From positions 372,001 through 436,000 of the forward strand of contig CAWDJZ010000007.1 in NCBI GenBank assembly GCA_963802765.1: a stretch of DNA of 64,000 nt, given 5' to 3'. The stretch is from Gaiellasilicea sp963802765. Its GTDB lineage: Bacteria > Actinomycetota > Thermoleophilia > Gaiellales > Gaiellaceae. A model generated the notes under the pieces. It saw only the letters and a list, made by a program, of their open reading frames with translations, was not told where the DNA came from and did no database searches. Shown here piece after piece: positions 17,919-25,642 of this stretch (position 1 is its first letter; each line of letters begins with the position of its first letter). The translations under genes and the position numbers were made by a program.

Positions 17919-18298
17919 ACGCCGGACGCTACGCTCGTGACGTGGAGCGGCAGCTGACGATCGAGCACCGCAGCACGCGCTTCGGGCGCGCGCTGCGCGA
18001 AAACCGCCTCAAGATCGCCCTGATCGCGGCCGTAGTCGAGGGCGTACTCGTGCTCGTCGGAGCGATCGAGTGGTGGATCATCGTCGTGATCGCGCTCGCC
18101 GCGATCGCGTTCTACGTGCTGCGCGGCCGTGCGGCGCAGCGAGAGGAGATCCGGGAGGGATCCTGGATTCTCGCCGTCTCACAGCTCGCCGTCGTCCTCG
18201 TGCCGGCGCTGGCGCTCGTCTTGACCGCGTTTGCGATCGTCGCGCTGGTCGTCGCCGCTGTCGTGGCGCTCGTCCTCCTGCTCCGCGACCGACGTTAG
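17915..18298 (+). CDS. Small integral membrane protein, unknown
   Basis: About 127 residues from GTG 17915, which overlaps the ispE stop as GTGA. An in-frame GTG at 17888 is also possible. The N-terminus carries TIEHRSTRFGRALRENRLK, then three hydrophobic segments: IALIAAVVEGVLVLVGAIEWW, IIVVIALAAIAFYVLRG and the long C-terminal LAVVLVPALALVLTAFAIVALVVAAVVALVLLL (in part). Proteins of this shape often follow ispE or precede glmU in actinobacteria. No function is known. Confidence 0.75.
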   Translation: MNAGRYARDVERQLTIEHRSTRFGRALRENRLKIALIAAVVEGVLVLVGAIEWWIIVVIALAAIAFYVLRGRAAQREEIREGSWILAVSQLAVVLVPALALVLTAFAIVALVVAAVVALVLLLRDRR

Positions 18299-18311
18299 AT
18301 GGTCGGTCATC

Positions 18312-18317
18312 TAGGAT
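18312..18317 (+). promoter_or_regulatory. Candidate -10 hexamer for tRNA-Gln
   Basis: TAGGAT lies 15 nt upstream of the mature tRNA 5' end. A usable -35 is not obvious. Confidence 0.3.
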
Positions 18318-18332
18318 GTGCCCCCCGAACCG

Positions 18333-18403
18333 TGGGGCGTGGCCAAGTGGTAAGGCAACGGGTTTTGGTCCCGTGATCCCAGGTTCGAATCCTGGCGCCC
18401 CAG
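18333..18403 (+). tRNA. tRNA-Gln (anticodon TTG)
   Basis: A 71-nt cloverleaf. The acceptor stem TGGGGCG pairs with CGCCCCA and the discriminator is G. The anticodon stem ACGGG/CCCGT encloses loop TTTTGGT with anticodon TTG. The T-arm is recognisable as CCAGG TTCGAAT CCTGG. CCA is not encoded. It sits 7 nt before glmU, an arrangement common in actinobacteria. Confidence 0.97.
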
Positions 18404-18410
18404 TCATCCC

Positions 18411-19733
18411 GTGACCGACACTTCACTCGCAGCCGTTGTCATGGCCGGTGGGCTCGGCACCCGCATGCGCTCGGCCGTGCCGAAGCACCTGCATCCGATC
18501 CTCGGCCGGCGCATGGTCGACTGGGTGCTCGAGAGTGCCCGGCCGCTCGGAGCCGCTCCGCTCGTCGTGATCGCGTCGCCCGAGAGCCGCGGCGAGTTCG
18601 GGGATGTCGCGGTTGCGGTCCAGGAGCAGCCGCTCGGGACCGGTGACGCGGTCCGCTCCGCGCGTGAAACGGTTGGGACCGGGGCCGGCCATCTGCTCGT
18701 CCTCTCGGGCGACACGCCACTCCTGACGACGACCCTGCTCGAGCAGCTCGTCGAGACCCATCGACGCGAGGACGCCGCCGCGACGGTGCTCAGTTTCGAG
18801 CCGGCGGACGCCCGCGCGTACGGCCGGATCGTTCGAGGCGCAAACGGCGCGGTCGAGGCGATCGTGGAAGCCGTCGACGCGACTCCGGAGCAGCTCGCGC
18901 TCGGGGAGTGCAATTCCTCGATCTACGTCTTCCGTGCCGACCTGCTCTGGCCGGCTCTCGACCGGCTCGCCCCGCACAACGCTCAAGGGGAGCTCTATCT
19001 CACCGACGCAGTGCGCGACCTCGTCGGCCGAGGCGAGCGCGTCGTCGCTCACGTCGCAGAGGACCCGGCCGAGACGGAGGGTGTGAACACGCGCGCCGAG
19101 CTCGCTGCCGCGGCGGCCGCGCTGCGCGACCGGATCAACCGGGCCCACATGGACGCGGGCGTCTCGATCCTCGATCCCGCGACGACCTGGATCGAGCCCG
19201 GCGTGGCGCTCGAGGCAGATGCGATCCTCCATCCATTCACGTCGCTCCGCGGCTCGACGCGGGTGGCCACAGGCGCAGAGATCGGCTCGCACGTGGTCGC
19301 GATCGATGCCGAGATCGGCCCCGAAGCGGTGGTCGGGCCCTTCTGTTACCTTCGCCCTGGAACGGTGCTCGGCCCGCGTTCGAAGGCAGGCACGTTCGTG
19401 GAGATGAAGAAAGCGAGAGTCGGCGAGGGGACCAAGGTGCCGCATCTCGCCTACATCGGCGACGCAGAGATCGGAGAGGGGACGAACATCGGCGCAGGAT
19501 CGATCACGGCGAACTTTCCGCATGGATCGGGCCAGCCCAAGGGCAAGACGACGATCGGGAGCAACGTCCGCGTAGCAGTGGACACTATGTTCGTTGCTCC
19601 GGTCACTGTTGGCGACGATGCGTGGACGGCGGCCGGTGCCGTCATCACCGACGACGTCCCCGACAACGCGCTCGCAGGCTTCGCACCGCGACAGGTCAAC
19701 AAGGAGGGGCGAGGTGGAAAGCGGGACGATTGA
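18411..19733 (+). CDS. glmU: Bifunctional GlcNAc-1-phosphate uridyltransferase / glucosamine-1-phosphate acetyltransferase
   Basis: 440 residues; makes UDP-GlcNAc for peptidoglycan. The N-terminal pyrophosphorylase has VVMAGGLGTRMRSAVPKHLHPI, LGTGDAVRSA and LVLSGDTPLL. The C-terminal left-handed beta-helix acetyltransferase has AGTFVEMKKARVGEGTKVPHL, AYIGDAEIGEGTNIGAGSI and VAPVTVGDDAWTAAGAVI. The active-site loop usually reading NYDG is TANFPHGSGQPKGKT here, a slightly longer variant. Starts at GTG 18411, directly after tRNA-Gln, and its last 20 bp overlap prs. Confidence 0.95.
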   Translation: MTDTSLAAVVMAGGLGTRMRSAVPKHLHPILGRRMVDWVLESARPLGAAPLVVIASPESRGEFGDVAVAVQEQPLGTGDAVRSARETVGTGAGHLLVLSGDTPLLTTTLLEQLVETHRREDAAATVLSFEPADARAYGRIVRGANGAVEAIVEAVDATPEQLALGECNSSIYVFRADLLWPALDRLAPHNAQGELYLTDAVRDLVGRGERVVAHVAEDPAETEGVNTRAELAAAAAALRDRINRAHMDAGVSILDPATTWIEPGVALEADAILHPFTSLRGSTRVATGAEIGSHVVAIDAEIGPEAVVGPFCYLRPGTVLGPRSKAGTFVEMKKARVGEGTKVPHLAYIGDAEIGEGTNIGAGSITANFPHGSGQPKGKTTIGSNVRVAVDTMFVAPVTVGDDAWTAAGAVITDDVPDNALAGFAPRQVNKEGRGGKRDD

Positions 19734-20775
19734 GCTGGCGCTGCCCGGTCTCGAGGCCAGGAGCGCCACGCCCACGCCGCAGCTCGGAGTCGGCCGCGCC
19801 CAGTCGCTGACTCCGCAGAAGCGACTCTCGGTCGTGGCGGGCTCTTCGCACCCGGAGCTCGCTGCCAAGATCGCCGGCCACATCGGCGTCGAGCTGACGA
19901 ACGTCGACCGGACCGTCTTCGCCGACGGCTCGCCCTACCTGCGCTTCGAGGACTCGGTGCGCGGCACCGACATGTTCATCGTCCAGACCGCGGCGTCCCC
20001 GATCGGCGAGAACCTGATGGAGCTCCTGATCCTGGTCAACGCGGCCCGGCTCGCCTCCGCGAAGCGGATCACGGCCGTGATCCCCTGGTACTTCTACGCG
20101 CGCCAGGACAAGAAGTCGCGGCCGCGCGAGCCGATCACCGCGCGCCTCGTCGCCGATCTCCTCGAGACGGCCGGCGTCGACCGCGTGATCACGATGGACC
20201 TGCACGCGGGCCAGGTGCAGGGCTTCTTCCGCATCCCGGTCGACCACATGGTCGCGGTGCCGATGTTCGCGCAGCACGTCCGCGATTACCTTGGCCCCGA
20301 CGTGGAGCGGGTGGCAGTCGCGCCCGACACCGGCCGCGCGAAGCTCGCGGGCAAGTTCGCGGAGATGATCGGCGGCGGCCTCGTCGTCCTCAACAAGGAG
20401 CGGCCCGGCCACAACCAGGCGAAGGTGACGGGCGTGATCGGCGACGTCGCCGGCAAGGTCGCCGTGATGACGGACGACATCATCGACACCGCCGGGACGC
20501 TCTGCGCCGGCGCGGAGGCGCTCCGCGAGGCGGGCGCGACCCGCGTGATCGCGACCGCGACACACGCCCTCTTCAACGAGCCCGCGCTCGAGCGGATCGC
20601 CGAGAGCGCCTTCGAGCGCGTCGTCGTCACCGACACGGTGCCGGTTGACGAGCTGCGCAAGCCGCCGAACGTCGAGGTGCTCTCGATCTCGGGCCTGCTC
20701 GCCCAGACGATCCAGAACGTCTTCGCGGACGACTCCGTCTCCGCGATCTTCGCGGGCGAGAACCAGCTCTTCTAA
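19714..20775 (+). CDS. prs: Ribose-phosphate pyrophosphokinase
   Basis: 353 residues; makes PRPP from ribose 5-phosphate and ATP. Motifs: SVVAGSSHPELAAKIA, DGSPYLRFEDSVRG, PWYFYARQDKKSRPREPITA (flexible loop), MDLHAGQVQGFF, VAPDTGRAKLAGKFA and the PRPP loop VMTDDIIDTAGTL. GTG 19714 has a strong AAGGAGGGG ribosome site 5-6 nt upstream. That start gives about 35 residues (ESGTIELALPGLEARSATP and onward) ahead of the normal Prs N-terminus, an extension of unknown role. The usual family length is about 315. Confidence 0.95.
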   Translation: MESGTIELALPGLEARSATPTPQLGVGRAQSLTPQKRLSVVAGSSHPELAAKIAGHIGVELTNVDRTVFADGSPYLRFEDSVRGTDMFIVQTAASPIGENLMELLILVNAARLASAKRITAVIPWYFYARQDKKSRPREPITARLVADLLETAGVDRVITMDLHAGQVQGFFRIPVDHMVAVPMFAQHVRDYLGPDVERVAVAPDTGRAKLAGKFAEMIGGGLVVLNKERPGHNQAKVTGVIGDVAGKVAVMTDDIIDTAGTLCAGAEALREAGATRVIATATHALFNEPALERIAESAFERVVVTDTVPVDELRKPPNVEVLSISGLLAQTIQNVFADDSVSAIFAGENQLF

Positions 20776-20890
20776 CGGAAACGGGTCAACCAAGCCGTTT
20801 GAGGCCGGTTTCTACCGCAACTTTCTACCGCAGCGCGACCTCGCAAGCGTCATGGACGACCCCTCTTACGGGGCCTGACCACCTCGTCGC

Positions 20891-20919
20891 GGCGGACTCC
20901 GCCGACCGGTCCTAACCGG
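20891..20919. terminator. Two tandem short hairpins between convergent genes
   Basis: GGCGGA-C-TCCGCC (20891-20903) is followed by CCGGT-CCTA-ACCGG (20906-20919), between the end of prs and the end of the convergent small ORF. No T-run, so only a possible terminator region. Confidence 0.3.
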
Positions 20920-20923
20920 GCAG

Positions 20924-21094
20924 CTACGAGCTGTGCGGCGACGAGCTGTGCGGCGACGACCGGTGCCGGTGCACCGTCGCGGTCCAGCGTCCCCAGTCCG
21001 AGAACGCCTTAGCTGCCGACGCGAAACCACCGGCCCAGCGGAACAGCACGAGCACGACCACGTAGAGGAGAGCCACGATCAACAAGTCACGCAT
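20924..21094 (-). CDS. 56-residue membrane miniprotein, unknown
   Basis: Starts at ATG 21094 with an excellent GAAGGAGG ribosome site (plus-strand 21101-21108) and a TATGCT -10 box at 21117-21122. The protein is one membrane helix, RDLLIVALLYVVVLVLFRWAGG, then an amphipathic FASAAKAFSDWGRW and a His/Ser-rich end. The end is partly encoded by a 15-bp tandem repeat ACGAGCTGTGCGGCG (20926-20955). The strong translation signals make it a real gene; the function is unknown. Confidence 0.7.
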   Translation of the reverse strand: MRDLLIVALLYVVVLVLFRWAGGFASAAKAFSDWGRWTATVHRHRSSPHSSSPHSS

Positions 21095-21351
21095 GCGCGC
21101 CTCCTTCGTCTCACCAAGCATATCCGCGAAGGGGCCATGCCCCGCGCGCAGGCCCTCGTGATCTGCGTGAGGTCGCCGCCGTATGCTCGGCCGCGTGATG
21201 CTCGCCGGCGTACCCGTGACCGCCCGCATCGCCCAGCCCTGGCGCCGTGCAGGGCTGAGGGCGTTGTCCCTCTCCAGGCGGGAGAGCGCCCACGTTTCGT
21301 CGAGTGTCAGGATGCTGGCCCAGGCGTCGGTGGCTACCTGGGGCGTAGAGT

Positions 21352-21357
21352 TATCGT
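21352..21357 (+). promoter_or_regulatory. -10 hexamer, leaderless type
   Basis: TATCGT ends 6 nt before ATG 21364; it is the main support for the start of that gene. Confidence 0.4.
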
Positions 21358-21363
21358 CTGGGG

Positions 21364-21804
21364 ATGAGGCCCTGGGCTGCCGCGCTGGCGATCTTGGTGC
21401 TCGCGTCGGCGAGTGCCTCCGCAGAGGGCGCAGTGGCGCCCTCGTCTGGCCGGTGTGCTGGAGCCTGGAACACCACTGCGCCGGACCACCTTCGTCGTGC
21501 TGTCGTCCGCGCCGACGTGTGGCAGGCGACGGTTGCTGTTACACGCGCGACCGAGTCAACGATTACGTGGACCTCGTCGGGCTCGACGACATCGAGGCGC
21601 GCGGTGACGCGGTGCATGTTGATGTTCTTTGGGCCGGCTCGCCGCTCGTTCCTCGCGGCTGGTACGTGGCAGGACGGTCGCGTCCTCGCATGGAACATCA
21701 GGACAGTCGCCATGCAGCCCGGCAGCGGTAACGCGTGCGTCTCGCGTGCCGGCTGGATCAGCGCCGTCGGGCCGTTCACTGCCGCACAGCGGTGCCGCCC
21801 CTAG
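21364..21804 (+). CDS. Secreted protein of unknown function
   Basis: 146 residues. An N-terminal signal peptide (RPWAAALAILVLASASASAEG) is followed by a mature part with three cysteines and hydrophobic core strands. The convincing segment is MFFGPARRSFLAAGTWQDG, then VLAWNIRTVAMQPGSGNACV. The middle (RATESTITWTSSGSTTSRR) is lower quality and a compensated frameshift there cannot be excluded. The stretch 21095-21363 upstream holds only the promoters of this gene and its divergent neighbour. No family is recognised. Confidence 0.55.
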   Translation: MRPWAAALAILVLASASASAEGAVAPSSGRCAGAWNTTAPDHLRRAVVRADVWQATVAVTRATESTITWTSSGSTTSRRAVTRCMLMFFGPARRSFLAAGTWQDGRVLAWNIRTVAMQPGSGNACVSRAGWISAVGPFTAAQRCRP

Positions 21805-22281
21805 CCCAAACCGGACGTTCTCGCTCGACCAGCTCCCCAACGGTGACGGCGTGCACACTTGCCGTCGTGACCAGCTCGTCGACTCCGGGCTCGCCCAGCC
21901 GAACAGCCATCCCGGCACCCTCGAGCTAACCGATCGCGGCGCCCAGGCGGCCGCCAACGACGCCCAGTTGGTCGCCTGGATCAGGAACGAGTGAGCGGAC
22001 CGCGACCGAGTAGCGAGCTAGCGATGGGCCGATCGCGAGCGCAAACAGGTACGCGAGACGGCTCCCCAGACCGGCAGCTCCCCCAGGCGGGAGGGAGGGC
22101 CGGCTCCCCCGAGCCGTCTCGGGTGCCCGTTCTGACAGCGCCACGGTAGGCGCCGCTTGCCTCGCACCGCTTGACCCAACTGGGTCAATCCACGCAGGCC
22201 TGTTGGGCGCAACGACTGCGTCTGCAGGCGGTGCTGGACCGGTGCCGGACCCGCAAATCGGCACTTCATGCACGGCCGCGG
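21805..22281. other. Gene-poor stretch
   Basis: No convincing gene. A short plus frame ending at 21994 (GTLELTDRGAQAAANDAQLVAWIRN) has a protein-like look but no good start, so it may be a remnant of an HTH protein. The stretch also has G/C-rich inverted sequence at about 22060-22130 and an 18-bp palindrome at 22171. Confidence 0.5.
22171..22188. repeat. 18-bp palindrome, operator-like
   Basis: TTGACCCA-AC-TGGGTCAA is a perfect inverted repeat of 8 bp arms with a 2-nt spacer, the shape of a homodimeric repressor site. It lies in non-coding sequence 94 bp from the end of the minus-strand zinc-ribbon gene, and no promoter is clear next to it. Confidence 0.6.
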
Positions 22282-22435
22282 TCACGCGTCACTGAACTCA
22301 CATGACCAGCACTCAGGACAGAAGACCGCGACCTGCGTCCGGCTCCTCCTCTCCGACCAGGTCGACGAGCTCGGCCTTCCAGCCTTCCCCGTCCTCGGTC
22401 GTCTCGCCGCACTCGATGCAGATCAGCGGAGCCAC
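22282..22435 (-). CDS. Small zinc-ribbon-like protein, CxxCG...CPEC (frameshifted)
   Basis: From GTG 22435 the minus strand encodes APLICIECGETTEDGEGW, then KAELVDLVGEEEPDAG. After a +1 shift near 22330 it continues VAVFCPECWSCEFSDA to a TGA at 22284-22282. Two CxxC pairs (CIEC and CPEC) flanking an acidic middle match a short actinobacterial protein type I recall as ending in YCPECAEREF. The length is 3n+1, so one inserted base explains the break. Metal binding is inferred from the cysteines. Confidence 0.5.
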
Positions 22436-22566
22436 GCGGCGGCGATCCTGACGCCGTCTTGCGCGTTACGGTTCCTCCCCGGTCTCCTTGGCCTGTTCCG
22501 CTCGGCTTCCTGCTTCTCCGCGTCCCGCTTCTCCGTCAGGACGAAGCGACTCGACTGCGAGCTTCG

Positions 22567-22917
22567 CTAGCCGAACGCCCATTGAAACAAGATGACGAAC
22601 GTGATGACTCTGGACCCGAACACCGCGGCCACTGCGAGCAGGATGGTGAAGATGATCTGCCGACGGCTTGCACCGGCCCGCCAGTCGAGCCATCCGACGA
22701 ACGCTGCCACGACGGCGACAAGAAGGAGCCCGAAGTGAACGCCAGCGTCTGGGCCGACGAAAGACAGGACTCCGACGAGCGACCCCGCTATTAGGCCCAC
22801 TTGCTGGGCCGTACGAAGTCGTGGCGCGTTCCGGCCCACGCGGCAGGGCTGCCTGGTGCCGTCGCCGACGTCGTCGAGCTTGTCGTCGTCGCGCATGTGA
22901 ACGCTGATCCCGATCAT
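22567..22917 (-). CDS. Small membrane protein, three helices, unknown
   Basis: 116 residues from ATG 22917, or 109 from ATG 22896. A polar N-terminus is followed by VGLIAGSLVGVLSFVGPDAG, FGLLLVAVVAAFVGWLDW and IIFTILLAVAAVFGSRVITFVILF. These are three clean membrane segments with positively charged loops (RAGASRRQ). No promoter or Shine-Dalgarno is obvious. No family is recognised. Confidence 0.55.
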   Translation of the reverse strand: MIGISVHMRDDDKLDDVGDGTRQPCRVGRNAPRLRTAQQVGLIAGSLVGVLSFVGPDAGVHFGLLLVAVVAAFVGWLDWRAGASRRQIIFTILLAVAAVFGSRVITFVILFQWAFG

Positions 22918-23460
22918 CCCGCCCGAAGCCTGACGACGTCGTGGACGTGCGTCCAGACACGCTAAGTAGCGTGGATCCGATAGGCCAATGACGAATCGGA
23001 CGCTCGCTCACGGCGCGACTACGGACATAGAGAGTCGGCAGCCCGGACATGCCGCGGCCCCACTAAACCCGTCGCTTGCCCAGGTCTTGGCGTCTCTCGC
23101 CGCGGTCACCGACGAGCTCGGGCAGCGACCGACGCGGGGAAGAACGCCAATGACGGGTGGCACGAAGCGACGTGCGGCGAAGTCTCTGCCTACCTCGGCG
23201 CCATCCGAGACGACATCGAAAGTGAGATGCCGCCCCATCCGCGAGACCTTCCTTCCCAGGTCCTGACCTGGCAGATCCCCAGGTGAAGTCCAGCTCTTCT
23301 AGCGGGCTGGGAGATAACGCTCGCACACCGGAGGGTCGCTTCGGCAGCTTCTCCGGTTGACTCGCCGGGGCGATGATTTTCTCGCCCTGGCAAGGTCGTA
23401 GCCTCCGCGAGCCAACTTGGGCTCTTCATCGGACAGACGAGCCAGAGGGGTGTCAGAACA
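22918..23460. other. Gene-poor stretch
   Basis: No gene is convincing. A 92-codon plus frame (22988-23266) begins plausibly (LNPSLAQVLASLAAVTDELG), while another frame has GWHEATCGEVSAYLGAIRDD up to a stop near 23284. Together they suggest a frameshifted remnant. The last 180 bp before the VOC gene appear non-coding. Confidence 0.4.
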
Positions 23461-23856
23461 ATGAGCGAATCGCTCAAGAGCGTCGGCGCGATCACGATGT
23501 TCATCGACGACACGCAGCGGTCGAAGGCTTTCTACGAGCAAGTCTTCGGCGCCAAGGCGGTCTACGAGGACGAAAACGCGGTCGCGTTCGAATTCGAGAA
23601 CATGGTCGTCAACATGCTTCGCGTGCCTGCGGCGCATGAGTTGATCGCGCCGGCGCCCGTCGGCGACGCCGACGCGCCCCGGCGGTTCCAGCTGACGATC
23701 GGGGTTCAGGACACGGACGCGGTCTGCGAGCAGCTGGCGGCACGGGGGGTCGAGCTGTTGAACGGTCCGATGGATCGCGAGTGGGGTATGCGCACCGCTG
23801 CGTTCACCGACCCCGACGGCCACATCTGGGAGGTTGCCGCGAAGATCCCATCGTGA
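23461..23856 (+). CDS. VOC-family (glyoxalase/bleomycin-resistance fold) protein
   Basis: 131 residues with two beta-alpha-beta-beta-beta halves: SVGAITMFIDDTQRSKAFYEQVFGAKAVYED and, in the second half, QLTIGVQDTDAVCEQLAARGVELLNGP followed by the family end RTAAFTDPDGHIWEVAAKI (given as approximate segments). The terminal Glu of HIWEVA is the usual metal ligand, and the first half lacks a clear His. A GAGGGG ribosome site is about 8 nt upstream. Enzyme or binding protein; substrate unknown. Confidence 0.88.
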   Translation: MSESLKSVGAITMFIDDTQRSKAFYEQVFGAKAVYEDENAVAFEFENMVVNMLRVPAAHELIAPAPVGDADAPRRFQLTIGVQDTDAVCEQLAARGVELLNGPMDREWGMRTAAFTDPDGHIWEVAAKIPS

Positions 23857-23930
23857 GCGGAGAGGCGGATTGCGCATTCCCGAAGCTCACTCGCGCAGCC
23901 GACAGATGAGGTCGACTTCCTCTCGTGACC

Positions 23931-24356
23931 CTAGTGGGGCGGCGTTCGCCTGAGCGCGACCCCGGCCTCACGAAAGACATCCTCCAGCGTCGAAACCGCA
24001 TCTGCATCGACCTCGGTCTCGCGATAGCGCGCTATCCCCAACTTGCGTTGCTTGTGTAGCGACCGCAGCATGAGCGCCCAGTCATCCTCGGTGGCCTGAT
24101 CCTCATCCGGGTTGTGGTAGATGGAGATCTCGAGTACCGACTCGTCCAGACGCTTCGCGTGGGCTTGCCAGCCCCAGTCCTCGTCGAAGAACGAGGCGTC
24201 GAGCCCGCGCTCGGTCAGCCCGGCGGTGATGAACGACGCAACGTCTCGTCCGTAGAACCGATTGCCGGCATTGGCCTCGGGTGGCAGGTCCGACGAATGG
24301 TCGAAACGATCCGAGGTGAACGCAAACCACACCGCATGCTCTCCGAAGCGCGCCAT
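23931..24356 (-). CDS. Conserved-looking hypothetical protein
   Basis: 141 residues with normal amino-acid composition and no Arg-rich shadow character: GEHAVWFAFTSDRFDHSSD, NRFYGRDVASFITAGLTERGL, FFDEDWGWQAHAKRLDESVL, EISIYHNPDEDQATEDDWAL. It looks soluble, and the Asp/Trp-rich middle resembles immunity-like or DUF-type proteins. I cannot name the family. A TAGGAT sequence is 9 nt upstream of ATG 24356. The reverse-strand neighbours are unrelated. Confidence 0.7.
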   Translation of the reverse strand: MARFGEHAVWFAFTSDRFDHSSDLPPEANAGNRFYGRDVASFITAGLTERGLDASFFDEDWGWQAHAKRLDESVLEISIYHNPDEDQATEDDWALMLRSLHKQRKLGIARYRETEVDADAVSTLEDVFREAGVALRRTPPH

Positions 24357-24528
24357 GCGGCGTGAATCCTAAGACGCAGACTCGTTCCCGCGCTGTCGGT
24401 GGTTCAGCATTGGAGCTAGGCTGTGGAGTACGGAGGGGTAGCCGTTCGGCTTCCGAACCCGCGTCGACTTGCGGTGTGCTTTCCGCGGCCCAGGCTTCAG
24501 CCATTTGAGGCCAGTGAGGAAGGTAGCC

Positions 24529-24876
24529 ATGTCCTCCGAAGCGAACGATGTGCGGCTGGTCCGCCTGGCCAGGAATCAAACGCTCTTCCGCGAGGTGAAC
24601 GAGCGTGTCGAGAAGGTGGCGATCGAGTTCGCAGCCGACGCCCCGATCAGCTTCGTCTGCGAGTGCTCGGACACGGGCTGTGCCACCCAGATCGAGCTCT
24701 CCGCTGACGAGTACGAAAGGGTCCGCAGTGTCCCGACCTGGTTTGCGATCGCGCCCGGACACGAGATCGGCGAGATCGAGGACGTCATTACAGCGAACGG
24801 GCGGTACGCGACGGTGGAGAAGACCGCGATCGGCGGCGTCATCGCGGACGCGACCGACCCACGTCGGGAGCTCTAA
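24529..24876 (+). CDS. Conserved hypothetical protein with CxC...C motif
   Basis: 115 residues from ATG 24529, which has GAGGAAGG 5-6 nt upstream. Pattern: ARNQTLFREVNERVEKVA, then FVCECSDTGCATQIELSADEYERVR, then WFAIAPGHEIGEIEDV. Three cysteines (CECSDTGC) lie before a conserved acidic ALTPEYERVR-like helix. I recall this arrangement from many short actinobacterial hypothetical proteins, but no function is established. A metal site is possible. Confidence 0.8.
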   Translation: MSSEANDVRLVRLARNQTLFREVNERVEKVAIEFAADAPISFVCECSDTGCATQIELSADEYERVRSVPTWFAIAPGHEIGEIEDVITANGRYATVEKTAIGGVIADATDPRREL

Positions 24877-24931
24877 CCCGACTCCTTGTCGACGCCGTTT
24901 CGCCCGCGCGGAATGCGGCCAGACACGAGGT

Positions 24932-25102
24932 GTGGAGACAGAGGAACCCGCACTCTCCGAGATGCTCGAGACCTGCGTGCGGGCTCTCGAGGCCGCACGC
25001 GCTCAGCAGCCCCCTCTCCCCGCCCACATCCTCTCTGCAATGGAGGAAACCTGCACCGATCTGCGCGCGCGCCTGGCGGAGCTCCGCGCTGAGTTCTCGT
25101 AG
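24932..25102 (+). CDS. Short helical hypothetical protein
   Basis: 56 residues from GTG 24932: ETEEPALSEMLETCVRALEA, then a Pro-rich turn and MEETCTDLRARLAELRAEF. Two amphipathic helices, no membrane segment. It overlaps no better frame and is compact, but there is no strong ribosome site. Uncertain. Confidence 0.4.
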   Translation: METEEPALSEMLETCVRALEAARAQQPPLPAHILSAMEETCTDLRARLAELRAEFS

Positions 25103-25119
25103 CAGCTCGCTCCGTTACC

Positions 25120-25500
25120 TCACCGTGAGGCCGACGACGTCTTGCGCCGCGAGCGTGTCTTGCTCGCGGAGGTCGTCTTCCGCCGCGTCGTGGACGAACG
25201 GCTCCGCTGGCCGCCGTTCTGGCTTGACGACTCCACTGACGTCTGGCGGACTCGGGACAGCAGATCGTCCGGCAACTCGGATGCCCGCGCCTTCGCCTCG
25301 TCCATGACTCCCTTTGCCTGGCGCGAGAACGTGTCGCTCTTCAGCAGCGCATACAGCGCCGCTCCGGACGCGGGAAGCAGCAACCAACGGCTCGTGCGAC
25401 CCGTCCTCTGTGGGTGCTTCCCTTCTGCCGCGTCGGCCATCTCGGACAACCGCTCCGCGTAGTCGATCACCTGCGAAGAGAACTTCTGGATGCTTGCCAT
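25120..25500 (-). CDS. Hypothetical protein with lysine/serine histone-H1-like tail
   Basis: 126 residues. Residues 1-85 are a helical region (QKFSSQVIDYAERLSEMADA, one hydrophobic stretch WLLLPASGAALYALL, then QAKGVMDEAKARASELPDDLL). The final 35 residues are a repetitive basic tail of RSSTTRRKTTSASK and RRKTSSAS type, like the C-terminal tails of bacterial H1-like proteins. It might bind nucleic acid or the membrane surface. The single hydrophobic segment suggests membrane association. No family is named. Confidence 0.65.
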   Translation of the reverse strand: MASIQKFSSQVIDYAERLSEMADAAEGKHPQRTGRTSRWLLLPASGAALYALLKSDTFSRQAKGVMDEAKARASELPDDLLSRVRQTSVESSSQNGGQRSRSSTTRRKTTSASKTRSRRKTSSASR

Positions 25501-25642
25501 TCTTCAGACCCCCAATCGTGGCGCTTCGTGCAACCTGGCCCGGACCTTTCCCGGGTCCCGAGCGGGTGAAACCGCCTGCAACTCCGAGGGTCGTGCCGGA
25601 TTACGGACGCTTGACTTTCGGGTGGGCGGGAACAGGCTCGCC

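Noticed and set aside
20926..20955. Tandem 15-bp repeats considered as CRISPR or VNTR
   Set aside because: Only two units and within the C-terminus of a small protein; no spacers. No CRISPR array exists in the window.
21851..21994. Possible 47-codon gene ending GTLELTDRGAQAAANDAQLVAWIRNE
   Set aside because: Protein-like but no start, ribosome site or promoter; could be a remnant. Mentioned in the gene-poor stretch only.
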